The notes beneath the pieces were generated by a model, which worked only from the letters and a program-made list of their open reading frames with translations, was not told the origin of the DNA and did not search any database. Position numbers and translations under genes: made by a program. A stretch of 64,000 nt of DNA, from positions 17,130 to 81,129 of the forward strand of contig DIFI01000006.1 in NCBI GenBank assembly GCA_002419055.1, given 5' to 3'. The stretch comes from Peptococcaceae bacterium UBA5752. GTDB taxonomy: Bacteria; Bacillota; Dehalobacteriia; UBA4068. Below are positions 24,064 to 32,847 of this stretch, one piece after another (position 1 is the stretch's first letter; the number at the start of each line of letters is the position of its first letter).

Positions 24064-26502
24064 TTAATTTTGTTCTTTGAGCAAGACCTGATTGACAAAC
24101 AGCTCAGCGATCACCGGGTCATACTGGCTGCCCGTACCTTTGATGATTTCATCAATCGCTTCCTGTTTGCTCAGCGCCTTTGTGTAGCCTCTGTTTTCGG
24201 TCATAGCGTCATAAGAATCGACCAATGTAATGATCCGCGCCAGCATTGGTATCTCCTCGCCTGCCAACCCCCGAGGGTAACCCTGACCATCCCAGCGCTC
24301 GTGATGGCTGAGAATAACATCGGCAATCGGCTGCAGTTCCGGAACCGCTTGAGCAATCCGATAGCCAACCTCAGGGTGTTTCTTTATCGTTACCCATTCC
24401 GCTTGAGTAAGCTTGCCCTGTTTTTTTAAGACACTCAAGTCGATACTGATCTTACCGATATCGTGAAGCGCTGATACCAGCTCCAAGGCGTCGATATCAC
24501 AATAAGGCAATCCCAATATCTTGCCAAGTTTCTTGGCCAATACCGCCATCCGGTCTCCGTGTTCCTTTGTTTCGTTGCTTTTCTCATAGAGCGTCGTTTT
24601 GATCGAATTAAGCAGCACGCTATGCATACCGTTACGAGCAAGCAACTTACGCCGATACATGTTTTCCTCAGCAACTTTGAATACCTCGTTAAGAGATTCC
24701 TGCTGCTCAGTTTTAGTCGCATAGCCAACGGAAATGCTCGTATAGCGTAGCTTACCATCCAGTTGGGCAGCACTTTCTTCACAATTAGCTACGATATTAT
24801 CATATACTGTTTTTGTCCGATCTTCATTCGTCCAAGGAAGTAATATAGAAAATTCGTCACCGCCTATTCTAGCGATTATATCCTGTTCGCGGCAACAGCT
24901 ACGCAGCAAATCAGCCACCGCCACCAACAGCTCATCGCCGACGCTGTGTCCGAAAGCATCATTGATCAGCTTTAATCCATTGACATCACAAATAATCAAC
25001 GATAGAGGAAGTATTTGCTCGGTTTCAAACCGTTTTTTACTATCTTCAAAATAGCCCCTGTTATATAAGCCGGTCAGCGTATCGTGATAGCTGAGATAGA
25101 GGATATCCCGCTCCCTTTGCTTGTGCTCGGTGATATCGCGGGCGACGCAGATCACTCCCTGGACTTTGCCATGCTCGTCATAATATGGCGTTTTGACTAT
25201 TTCCATAACCACTGCCATGCCATCCGGGTATGTCAATGACCGCTCATATTTACACAGCTTATTTTTCTTAATTACCTCACTATCAGTAATCCCGCCAACC
25301 TCGGCCAGCTCTTTACCGACAACATCAATTGTGCGATGACCGATCAAGTCCTGCTCTCGCGTGTTGACGAATTTTTCGTAAGCTTTATTGCAGCCAAGAT
25401 ATACGTTGTTAGTATTCTTATAAAAAATCCAGTCGGCGGTGGAATCAAAGATCGTCTGTAACAACGATAGTTTATTTTTATACTCACGATAAAGCTTAAA
25501 ATAACTACTGATGCTGGCTTCCAGCTGCGCTCTGGCTTCTTCCGCATCGGTAATTTCCTGCAGCAGGCACATAAATTCGTTATTGCCGGCCGAATCATCG
25601 GTTTTGAGCGAAGCAAAAGTCAAGCTAACCCAGATCAGCGACCCATCGGGCTTATATAGGCGCTTATTTACTTTGTACTCGCTGATTTTGCCGCTTTTCA
25701 GCGCCTGATAATCGTCCAAATCTTTTTTAAGATCATCGGGATAAGTAAAACTGGCCCAACCCTGCTCCATGACTTCTTCTTTACTTCTGCCGAGAATCTT
25801 TTCGAAATATTGATTGCAATAGCGGATGCTTCCGTTTTCGATTGATACACCAATCGGCACATTTTCATACAATCTGCGAAAACGTATCTCGCTATCTTGC
25901 AATTCCGCATCCGACTTGCTGTGGTGTAAATAGGATACCATTAAGATTGAGACCAGCAGCGTAGTCAGCGGATATACAACCAACAGCGGCCAACTGACAG
26001 TTTTGACCAAACCATAAGCCATATCGAACGGCAAAGTAAAAAGACACAACAGCACCAGCAGTTGTGTTAACCAGCCAAACAGATAAAAATACAAATAAAC
26101 AAATTTGCTGCCGCTTTTAGTCAGCGGCAACATCAGCCGACGCGCAATCAACCCTACCGCCGCCGCTACGACCATAATTAAAACGCCGGTCCAGGCTCCC
26201 ATACCGCCGATCAATAATCTGGCGATACTCAAAATTACCACAGCGATAGCTGCTGCTATGGGACCAAAAAACAACGTAGTAATACTTAATAAAACAGTTC
26301 TGGCATCCAGCAAATAGAATTGATCAATATTATTGGACGACATCAACAATATCAAACCTATCAATCCGGCGCTTAGACCGACAACAATATTCATCACGGG
26401 CGGTTTTTTTCGCAACTGATCATATACGAAACCATAGAGAATGCTGACAGCCAGCAGTATAGCCGCGCTAAACACTAAATTCTCAATGAAATCATAACTC
26501 AT
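24064..26502 (-). CDS. 5TMR-LYT / PAS / PAS / GGDEF / HD-GYP signalling protein
   Basis: A membrane sensor carrying both c-di-GMP synthesis and breakdown modules. Residues 1-190 hold six hydrophobic segments with DARTVLLSITTLFFGPIAAAIAVVILSIARLLIGGMGAWTG-like features of the 5TMR-LYT sensor. Two PAS domains follow (about 205-320 and 350-460). The GGDEF domain (about 470-630) has an intact IGGDEFS active site, and the C-terminal HD-GYP domain has ALHDIGK, HPEVGYRIA, HHERWDGQGYPRGLAG and DSYDAMT, so both activities are probably intact. It stands alone between terminator and a 440-bp spacer; a signal cannot be assigned. Confidence 0.92.
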   Translation of the reverse strand: MSYDFIENLVFSAAILLAVSILYGFVYDQLRKKPPVMNIVVGLSAGLIGLILLMSSNNIDQFYLLDARTVLLSITTLFFGPIAAAIAVVILSIARLLIGGMGAWTGVLIMVVAAAVGLIARRLMLPLTKSGSKFVYLYFYLFGWLTQLLVLLCLFTLPFDMAYGLVKTVSWPLLVVYPLTTLLVSILMVSYLHHSKSDAELQDSEIRFRRLYENVPIGVSIENGSIRYCNQYFEKILGRSKEEVMEQGWASFTYPDDLKKDLDDYQALKSGKISEYKVNKRLYKPDGSLIWVSLTFASLKTDDSAGNNEFMCLLQEITDAEEARAQLEASISSYFKLYREYKNKLSLLQTIFDSTADWIFYKNTNNVYLGCNKAYEKFVNTREQDLIGHRTIDVVGKELAEVGGITDSEVIKKNKLCKYERSLTYPDGMAVVMEIVKTPYYDEHGKVQGVICVARDITEHKQRERDILYLSYHDTLTGLYNRGYFEDSKKRFETEQILPLSLIICDVNGLKLINDAFGHSVGDELLVAVADLLRSCCREQDIIARIGGDEFSILLPWTNEDRTKTVYDNIVANCEESAAQLDGKLRYTSISVGYATKTEQQESLNEVFKVAEENMYRRKLLARNGMHSVLLNSIKTTLYEKSNETKEHGDRMAVLAKKLGKILGLPYCDIDALELVSALHDIGKISIDLSVLKKQGKLTQAEWVTIKKHPEVGYRIAQAVPELQPIADVILSHHERWDGQGYPRGLAGEEIPMLARIITLVDSYDAMTENRGYTKALSKQEAIDEIIKGTGSQYDPVIAELFVNQVLLKEQN

Positions 26503-26942
26503 GCCATCACCCTCTTTAATAAAAAGAATATAAGCATTTGGTAATATGACTTAGCGGTATGGTTTTAGGTGTATAAAATAAGTGTAAAAAAATCCACCAC
26601 TATATCACAATATAACAATTTTATGTAAATACTGCAAGATAATATTGATAATTAATAAAAAATAATTATTATATATAAAAAAATAACCCTTAAATATGCC
26701 TAAATTAATTTTTTTATACATTATTCGAAATAGTTCTTGACATAGGCCATTGAATTAAGATTTAATTATTACATATATTTCCGTATTTCTCCAAATATGA
26801 AGTTTTGTGCTTTTCTTAAATTAATAAGGATTTGACAGCATATTGACAATTGTAGTTACTTTGCCAGTAGTATTTTCGCATCAAGATTCTTATATAGGGA
26901 ACTTTTGGCTCGTGGAGGCTTGCTCTATAATCTTTACTGGGG
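26503..26942 (+). other. Intergenic, promoter-like elements only
   Basis: 440 bp without a gene. AT-rich; two TTGACA hexamers 11 bp apart (26832-26837 and 26843-26848), and a TATAAT at 26926-26931 only 12 bp before the next gene's GTG. Nothing else seen. Confidence 0.5.
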
Positions 26943-27554
26943 GTGAAAGCAATAGACATTGAAAGTTTACTGGCTAATAAAAACTCACTGGATCAACTGG
27001 CCGAGAAGTTGCAAGCGCAGGATATCGCCTGGCTGGTGTCGCTGCTTAAGGAAAAGGACGATCAGATTCGCTACCCTGCATTTTTGCTGCTGCAAAAACG
27101 CAGTCAAAGGTTTGCTGACGTCTATCCTTTTTGGCAAGCATTTACCGAAAAGCTGTCCGATGCCAATTCTTATCAGCGAAGTATCGGCATTATGCTGCTG
27201 GCGGAGAATATCAGATGGGATGACCAACAGCAGTTTGCACTAGTGTTTACTGACTTTATCAGCCATTTTCAGGATGAGAAATTTATTACCGCCAGGCAAA
27301 CCATGCAAACCATCCCCTTATGGGCCAAATATGTGCAAAATTTATTGCCCGCGACTGTGCAGGCATTGATCAATATTGATATCGGCAGTTTTAAAGAAAC
27401 GCAGCAAAAACTGATACTGCTGGATATTATCCATGCGCTACTGGCGATTAGGGAACTGGCTCCAAGCGAGCAAATCTACTTGTATATCGATCGGGCGCTA
27501 ACCGGTGGCAAATTGGACAAAAAGAGCATCAAGCAGCTGGAAAAGTTGCTCTAA
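26943..27554 (+). CDS. HEAT-repeat-like helical protein, function unknown
   Basis: 203 residues, all-helical by composition, with paired hydrophobic helices such as DIAWLVSLLKEKDDQIRYPAFLLLQKRS and SDANSYQRSIGIMLLAENIRWDD that resemble HEAT/ARM repeats of DNA-alkylation-repair type proteins; no catalytic residues were recognised. The GTG start overlaps GGGGGTG, so there is no room for a normal ribosome site, and a TATAAT at 26926-26931 would place transcription start almost at the GTG: possibly a leaderless message. A terminator hairpin follows within 25 bp. Confidence 0.65.
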   Translation: MKAIDIESLLANKNSLDQLAEKLQAQDIAWLVSLLKEKDDQIRYPAFLLLQKRSQRFADVYPFWQAFTEKLSDANSYQRSIGIMLLAENIRWDDQQQFALVFTDFISHFQDEKFITARQTMQTIPLWAKYVQNLLPATVQALINIDIGSFKETQQKLILLDIIHALLAIRELAPSEQIYLYIDRALTGGKLDKKSIKQLEKLL

Positions 27555-27578
27555 AGAAAGCATGACAAATTCAAATAA

Positions 27579-27607
27579 AACAAGGGCGCCCAAGCGGCGC
27601 CCTTGTT
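27579..27607 (+). terminator. Terminator between convergent genes
   Basis: Perfect 12-bp stem AACAAGGGCGCC / GGCGCCCTTGTT (27579-27590 with 27596-27607), 5-base loop, followed by ATT. Can serve both convergent genes. Confidence 0.88.
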
Positions 27608-27631
27608 ATTCTCTATTCTATTCGCACTTAT

Positions 27632-28816
27632 CTATGCAACAATTTTCTTTGCACTTGTGTTCTGACTGCCATTATTCAAGAAACAACCCAGCAATATGGC
27701 TGCTACCAAAGCCAGTATAGCGCCAAAAGTAAACGGCGCGAAAGCGCCAAAGGCGTTCCAGAGCAACCCGGCTATCACGCTGGCCGGTAACAGGGCTACA
27801 CCCACTAAAGTCGAATGCAGTCCCAGCATGGTACCTTTGAGCTCCGACGGCGAGATTTCGGCGATCAAAGCCCTCTCGACTCCGGCGGTAGAAGCCGTAT
27901 AAAAGCCGTAGATGATAAATATAATCACCATTACAGCAGCATTACTGACATAAGCAAAACCAAGATAAACTGCCGCAAAAGCCAAATACCCGCCGACCAA
28001 CAGTTTTTTTCTGCCGATTTTGTCAGAGAGTTTGCCAAACGGTATGGAAAGAACAGCCGCGGTTAAATTAAACACCAAATAAAGCAAAACCACATTAGTA
28101 TCGGTAAAACCGATACTTTTGGCTCGCAGCAACAAAAAGGTATTTGATGAATTGCCCAAGGTAAAGATAAAGGCCACCAGCAAATAGAGCTTGAGGTTTT
28201 TGTCGAGTTCCCTTAAGCGCTGCCAAAAGGGCTCGCGTGATCGCGGCGGTCTTGGCTGCTTTTTTTCTTTGACAAACAGTATCACTACCAATCCCAAGAT
28301 CGCCGGAATAATCGAAATCAAGAACAGCCTTTTATAATCAAAACTGCTGCCGCTGTTGGTCAGCAATAAGTATGCTATCAGAATACCGAGGGCTGAACCG
28401 GCCATATCAAGCGCTTTGTGAATACCGAAAGATTTGCCCATGCTACCTGCCGCGGAGCTCTCGCTGACCAGTACATCGCGGGGTGCTGTTCTGACGCCTT
28501 TTCCGATACGATCGATGACTCTTGCCGCTAATATACCGGTCCAAGAGGTGGCAAGCAGTAAACCAAGTTTATATAAAACACCGCCCCCATATCCGCAAAA
28601 GGCAAAAACTTTTTTGTTTTGATATCTATCGGTAAAATAACCGCTGAACACTTTTAAGAGGCTGGCAACGCTTTCGGCAATGCCTTCGATGATACCGACA
28701 AGTACCGGCGTCGCTCCCAGTACCGATACCAGATACAGCGGTATCAGCGGATATACCATCTCTGTACTTAAGTCGGCAAAGAAACTGACTAAGCCTAACA
28801 AAAATATATTTGGCAT
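27632..28816 (-). CDS. Major facilitator superfamily transporter
   Basis: 394 residues, twelve predicted helices. The N-terminus SFFADLSTEMVYPLIPLYL and the loop 2-3 motif GYFTDRYQNKK, plus RVIDRIGKGVRTAPRD and GKLSDKIGRKKLL (second-half loop motif) place it in the MFS, close to a prokaryotic group annotated only as MFS transporter. Substrate unknown; proton-driven efflux or uptake. ATG with GGAG about 10 bp upstream. Separate from the MOSC operon by a terminator hairpin. Confidence 0.88.
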   Translation of the reverse strand: MPNIFLLGLVSFFADLSTEMVYPLIPLYLVSVLGATPVLVGIIEGIAESVASLLKVFSGYFTDRYQNKKVFAFCGYGGGVLYKLGLLLATSWTGILAARVIDRIGKGVRTAPRDVLVSESSAAGSMGKSFGIHKALDMAGSALGILIAYLLLTNSGSSFDYKRLFLISIIPAILGLVVILFVKEKKQPRPPRSREPFWQRLRELDKNLKLYLLVAFIFTLGNSSNTFLLLRAKSIGFTDTNVVLLYLVFNLTAAVLSIPFGKLSDKIGRKKLLVGGYLAFAAVYLGFAYVSNAAVMVIIFIIYGFYTASTAGVERALIAEISPSELKGTMLGLHSTLVGVALLPASVIAGLLWNAFGAFAPFTFGAILALVAAILLGCFLNNGSQNTSAKKIVA

Positions 28817-28856
28817 CAGTTTATATCTCCATCAAATTATCTGTAACTATTTAATA

Positions 28857-28905
28857 AACAAAAGCCGACAAGATGGCGTTGCCGTCAATGTAGGCTTTGT
28901 TTGTT
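28857..28905 (-). terminator. Terminator of the DUF364-ferredoxin-MOSC operon
   Basis: AACAAAAGCC (28857-28866) pairs with GGCTTTGTTTGTT (28893-28905) allowing one bulge, with an inner GAC/GTC extension; located 24 bp past the MOSC stop. Confidence 0.65.
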
Positions 28906-28928
28906 AAATTTATCGATTAGAATACGTT

Positions 28929-29360
28929 TTAGATAATCTCGACCGAATCGCCTTTTTTGATCATACCGCCGCTAATCGCTTTGCAGAACAATCCCTCGCT
29001 GGGCAAAAGGCTGACGCCTAATGTCTCGGATACGATGCTAGGATGATCTTCCTTGCCGATTTGCGTAATTTCCAAAACAACGTTATTACCCAGCTTCAAC
29101 CGCTTACCTACAGTAGCCTTGGAAAAATCAAGCCCTTCGATGAGAATGTTTTCGGCAAAATCACCGGGGCCGGCATTGAGCCGGTGTTCTTTGTTGGCAT
29201 CTTTGACACTCTCCAGTTTCAAGCAAGTTATTTGACGGTGCCAATCTCCGGCATGGCCATCGTTTTCGATCCCATAATCGGCGATCACATTGGCTTCCGG
29301 TATTTCTTTTTTCAACTGCCCTCTTTGGGGGCTGATAGAAATTGCATAAATAGTAGCCAC
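28929..29360 (-). CDS. MOSC domain protein
   Basis: MOSC domains (first seen at the C-terminus of molybdenum cofactor sulfurase) are thought to handle sulfur bound to metal cofactors. The 143-residue protein shows the domain almost alone: ISISPQRGQLKKEIPEANVIADYGIENDGHAGDWHRQITCLKLES, GDFAENILIEGLDF, VGKRLKLGN and ITQIGKEDHPS; the last segment lacks the usual CxxP-type cysteine pattern (it reads KEDHPS). Start is GTG with GGAGG at 8 bp, located inside the end of the ferredoxin gene (3-bp gap). Co-transcribed with ferredoxin and DUF364; probably connected with Mo/W cofactor handling. Confidence 0.87.
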   Translation of the reverse strand: MATIYAISISPQRGQLKKEIPEANVIADYGIENDGHAGDWHRQITCLKLESVKDANKEHRLNAGPGDFAENILIEGLDFSKATVGKRLKLGNNVVLEITQIGKEDHPSIVSETLGVSLLPSEGLFCKAISGGMIKKGDSVEII

Positions 29361-29363
29361 TGT

Positions 29364-29537
29364 TTAATCCTCCAAAGATATCGCTTCAACAGGACATTCG
29401 TCAACACATGCGCCGCAGGCTATACAATCATCATTGATCACTGCCTTGTCATCCTCCATACTAATTGCAGCAACCGGGCACACATCAACACAGCTTCCGT
29501 CTCCTACGCATTTATCTTTATCAACTTGAGCTTTCAT
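29364..29537 (-). CDS. Ferredoxin, 2[4Fe-4S] type with Asp ligand position
   Basis: 57-residue ferredoxin found by translating the minus strand from ATG 29537, behind AAGGAGG at 8 bp. The second cluster motif is complete (C38-x2-C41-x2-C44-x3-C48-P). The first reads C10-x2-D13-x2-C16-x3-C20-P: Asp replaces the second cysteine, as in some ferredoxins whose cluster has an Asp ligand or interconverts between [4Fe-4S] and [3Fe-4S]. It therefore may have an unusual potential or a labile site. Sits between DUF364 and MOSC genes in one operon, so it is probably their dedicated electron or cluster partner. Confidence 0.92.
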   Translation of the reverse strand: MKAQVDKDKCVGDGSCVDVCPVAAISMEDDKAVINDDCIACGACVDECPVEAISLED

Positions 29538-29567
29538 AATACCGACCTCCTTAAATTTAATGATTTA

Positions 29568-30293
29568 CTAATGTCCACAAGCACAATACTGTTCAAGACC
29601 GTTTAAATAAGCGATCCCTGCAACCGTAACACCATAAAAAACAGCGGGTTTTTCATTGATAAAATTCTTTAAACTATCATTGACAGAAGTAGATCCTGTC
29701 GCCAAAATGATATCTCCCCAGTCGATGATTTCCTGAGTATGGCTGACATCTTCAATAACTACTGTTTCGAACTTTTTGCCGATATTTTCCGGATCAAGAT
29801 CGACTACTCTCATATCAAAATGCTTGCACAGCTCCTCGATCATCCCCGGCTGCATGCCTATAAAAGCAATCCGCGGGTTGCCAAAACGCTGACGAATATA
29901 GTCAACTAATTGGCGGACACAGTCCCCCGGCTCCTTATCCCTGCAATGCACGGTTTTATCGATTAACCCCAGCGATCTCAACATGGCATTTGCAGTTGCG
30001 ATAAAAATCGCCCGCTCGCAATTGGTATTTAGCGGTAAATTTAAAATATCCTTCAAGCTGCCGCTGTAATTCCCCGGCTGATCAGTAAACGCCTGTCCTT
30101 TTGCACCTCTAAAATCAGCTTCTATCATCACTTCTTTGCCTTTGAGAATCGGATAATCGTTGCGATCCGGCGATCCGATAGCTTCTTTAGCAGTCAAGGG
30201 ACGAGCGCTGACAATATTAACTTGTTCCTCAGCCAGATCCATAGTTTTCATTATATCTATAAGTTTTTGGCGGGTTTTTTCTAATATATCCAC
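29568..30293 (-). CDS. DUF364 / DUF4213 putative metal-chelation protein
   Basis: 241-residue protein matching the DUF364 family, described as putative heavy-metal chelation, with an enolase-N-like N-domain. The C-terminal half has a Rossmann-like core: RIAFIGMQPGMIEEL, MRVVDLDPENIGKKF, then DWGDIILATGSTSVNDSL, the signature of the family. GTG start with GGGGGAG at 4 bp. It is the first gene of a three-gene operon with a ferredoxin and MOSC protein. In other genomes relatives occur beside molybdenum/tungsten or nickel-cobalt metabolism genes; the present context favours Mo/W. Confidence 0.83.
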   Translation of the reverse strand: MDILEKTRQKLIDIMKTMDLAEEQVNIVSARPLTAKEAIGSPDRNDYPILKGKEVMIEADFRGAKGQAFTDQPGNYSGSLKDILNLPLNTNCERAIFIATANAMLRSLGLIDKTVHCRDKEPGDCVRQLVDYIRQRFGNPRIAFIGMQPGMIEELCKHFDMRVVDLDPENIGKKFETVVIEDVSHTQEIIDWGDIILATGSTSVNDSLKNFINEKPAVFYGVTVAGIAYLNGLEQYCACGH

Positions 30294-30552
30294 AATGCTC
30301 CCCCTTTAATATTCTCATCTGATATTATGACACCGATAATATTAATTTAATAATTTTATCATACTTATGGCCTATTGAACAAGAGATAATTTCCCTGTCG
30401 ATTAATAGTATCTTGATTTTGGACACCCGGGGAATATCCGCTCGCAAAAGGAAAAATTTTGTATAAAGGATAGTTAACTGTAATACTTTAAAAATATCTT
30501 GAAACTTTTTATCGTGGTTTTGCATCAATTAGAATCAGGGAGGGATGCTTAG

Positions 30553-31461
30553 ATGGGTAAAAAAATATTGACCGTCATTTTAGTAATCAGCTTGTGTTTG
30601 CTGCTTTTTGCTTGCACCAATGATGATCCGGCAGTAAATGATACTGCGGGAAATGATAACAGCGAACAATCGGAACAGCCGGAGGTAACGGTACCTGTTG
30701 ATATCGAAGAAGTGAAAAATAATCAGCAACAAGTGGATAACGGACATTCACCATGGCAATTAGACCCGCTGCAGGTAACACAGACTTTTGTCAGTCTTCA
30801 GATCTCTCCGTCCGGTGTCAGCAGTGAATTTCCCGTCAGTATAGAGGATTTATCAATCATCGAAGAAACCGAATCCGACGCGGTTGTGGAAGTAAACAGC
30901 GATAAAACTTATATCACCAATGTATATCTGAAAAGGCTGATCAGACAAGACGAAACCGGAATCTGGACTGTGGTCGGCTATGATGTTGACGAAAGCAGGC
31001 AACCCAGCATTGGCGGCATTCATCTTAACGATACAAAAGATCAGGTAGATCAGATACTCGGCACAGATTATCAAGAAACTTATTATGACGAAGGCGGGCA
31101 TTTCCCCGAAGCTTTTTATAACCGGCAATATAGCGATGGCTATACTATCAGCATCGGCAAGGATTCCGGTAAAGTGCTGCAAATATCAGCTACAGCAATT
31201 GACGCTGCCACCAATTTGGGCGTAAAAGTTGGTGATAGCGCGACAACGGTACTGCCGCTCTACAGGGAAAAATATATTGAGCCCGAAAGCAATTTGGGAG
31301 GAATACTCCTGGGAGTGTTTAAAGTAGAACAGGGGCAGGCGATCATCTTTGATTTTGACATTGCCGACGGTATCGTCAACCCGGTTGATCAGATACCGGA
31401 TACTGATACGGTTGAAAGGATTATTTTAACTTACCCTGCTTATTTGGATGAATCATTTTAA
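30553..31461 (+). CDS. Secreted lipoprotein, function unknown
   Basis: An N-terminal signal peptide (KKILTVILVISLCLLLFAC) ends in a lipobox LLFAC, so Cys21 is the lipid anchor. A disordered Asp/Asn/Glu linker follows to about residue 65. The rest forms two possible small domains; GGIHLNDTKDQVDQILGTDYQE and LGVKVGDSATTVLPLYREKY have the pattern of repeated G(I/V)xxGDSxxxVxxxxG motifs seen in SmpA/BamE-like or DUF4309-type domains. AGGGAGG sits 8 bp before the ATG. The NagZ-type gene starts 40 bp downstream; both are surface proteins and probably co-expressed. Confidence 0.75.
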   Translation: MGKKILTVILVISLCLLLFACTNDDPAVNDTAGNDNSEQSEQPEVTVPVDIEEVKNNQQQVDNGHSPWQLDPLQVTQTFVSLQISPSGVSSEFPVSIEDLSIIEETESDAVVEVNSDKTYITNVYLKRLIRQDETGIWTVVGYDVDESRQPSIGGIHLNDTKDQVDQILGTDYQETYYDEGGHFPEAFYNRQYSDGYTISIGKDSGKVLQISATAIDAATNLGVKVGDSATTVLPLYREKYIEPESNLGGILLGVFKVEQGQAIIFDFDIADGIVNPVDQIPDTDTVERIILTYPAYLDESF

Positions 31462-31501
31462 TGTCGCACGGCTACCGTTTGACTAATATTGGAGAAATAA
31501 G

Positions 31502-32731
31502 TTGAAAATTAAGAAGCTGCCAATAATAATCTGTGTGATATTAGCCGCATTAGCGCTAGTGGCTTTATTTGGCCTTTTTGATGATTTTTGGGCGCGGATA
31601 ACGGATGATCAAGAGCCCACTGATACTGAGCAGATTGATACCCAGCAACATGACACTAATCAACCAACCCAACCGGAGCAACCCGACGAAACCCAGCAGC
31701 CAACAAACAGCGGCGGCGATCAAGAAACTGATAGGGCAAACCAGATATTAAGCTCCATGAGCATGGAAGAAAAAGTCGGGCAGATGTTTATCGTCCGCTG
31801 CCCCAAAGAAAACGCCGCTCAGGATGTTTTGCAATATCATCTCGGCGGCTATATTCTTTTTAGTCGCGATTTCAAGGATAAGACACGTTCCCAAGTGACA
31901 GCTAATATCAAAAGCTATCAAGACGCAGCCGCTATTGATATGCTGATTGGTGTCGATGAGGAAGGCGGCAGCATCAATCGCCTCAGTCTTTACAAACAAT
32001 TCCGTGCTGTCCCCTTTTGGTCATCGCAAGATTTGTATGCTGAAGGCGGTTGGGATTTGATTGTCAGTGATACCAAAGAAAAAGCGGAACTGCTGAAATC
32101 TCTCGGCATCAATCTCAATCTGGCGCCTGTCTGCGATGTTGCCGGCGAAGAAACGGACTATATGTACGCCCGCAGCTTCGGCACGGACGCCACCTTGACT
32201 TCGCAATATGTAGCAAAGGTAGTCAGCACCATGAATGACCAGCAGATCGGCTGCGTATTAAAGCATTTTCCCGGATACGGCAATAATGTTGATACCCACA
32301 CCGGCATTGCTTACGATAACCGCGACTATCAAACATTTGTCAGAAATGATTTTCTTCCATTTGAGTCCGGTATCAAGGCCGGAGCCAGAGCGGTGCTGGT
32401 ATCGCATAATATCGTGGCCTGTATGGACGCGGATAAACCGGCTTCCCTGTCGCCACAAGTACATCAAATACTGCGTCAGCAGCTCGGTTTCGATGGCGTG
32501 ATCATATCCGATGACCTGTATATGGATGCAATCAAGCAATATACCGGCGAAAACGAAGCGGCCGTTTTAGCGGTACAGGCCGGTAACGACTTGATCTGCT
32601 GCACTGATTTCGATGTACAAATACCGGCGGTGATTACGGCAGTCAATGACGGCACTATCTCGCAGGACACTATCGATCAAGCGGTTCTGCGGATCTTAAA
32701 ATGGAAAATCAACCTGGGTATTATCGAATAA
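31502..32731 (+). CDS. Glycoside hydrolase family 3, NagZ-type beta-N-acetylhexosaminidase
   Basis: Hydrolyses GlcNAc from muropeptides in cell wall recycling. A single N-terminal membrane anchor (IIICVILAALALVALFGLF) and an acidic Gln/Pro/Thr linker to about residue 80 precede the TIM-barrel: EEKVGQMFIVR, GVDEEGGSINRL, APVCDV, KHFPGYGNNVDTHTG (the conserved catalytic His loop, normally KHFPGHG-x-DSH), SHNIV and IISDDLYMDAI with the nucleophile Asp. It lacks the C-terminal second domain of two-domain GH3 enzymes, which fits NagZ. TTG start with GGAG 7 bp upstream. A terminator follows. Confidence 0.92.
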   Translation: MKIKKLPIIICVILAALALVALFGLFDDFWARITDDQEPTDTEQIDTQQHDTNQPTQPEQPDETQQPTNSGGDQETDRANQILSSMSMEEKVGQMFIVRCPKENAAQDVLQYHLGGYILFSRDFKDKTRSQVTANIKSYQDAAAIDMLIGVDEEGGSINRLSLYKQFRAVPFWSSQDLYAEGGWDLIVSDTKEKAELLKSLGINLNLAPVCDVAGEETDYMYARSFGTDATLTSQYVAKVVSTMNDQQIGCVLKHFPGYGNNVDTHTGIAYDNRDYQTFVRNDFLPFESGIKAGARAVLVSHNIVACMDADKPASLSPQVHQILRQQLGFDGVIISDDLYMDAIKQYTGENEAAVLAVQAGNDLICCTDFDVQIPAVITAVNDGTISQDTIDQAVLRILKWKINLGIIE

Positions 32732-32752
32732 TATAATAGAGTTACAAATAAA

Positions 32753-32791
32753 AAACAACGCCTGCTAACTATTAGATAGCAGGCGTTGTTT
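32753..32791 (+). terminator. Terminator after nagZ-type gene
   Basis: Perfect 15-bp stem (32753-32767 with 32777-32791), 9-base loop, A-run before and TTT at the end. Confidence 0.9.
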
Positions 32792-32847
32792 GCAGTTTAG
32801 CAATTAATCAAATCAGATTTTTGCATCAATCAATCAACAAACAATTA

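Noticed and set aside
29043..29606. 187-codon plus-strand frame
   Set aside because: Runs antisense through MOSC, ferredoxin and DUF364 genes, all of which have family motifs and ribosome sites.
30325..30528. 67-codon minus-strand frame upstream of DUF364
   Set aside because: No ribosome site, AT-rich composition, no recognisable features.
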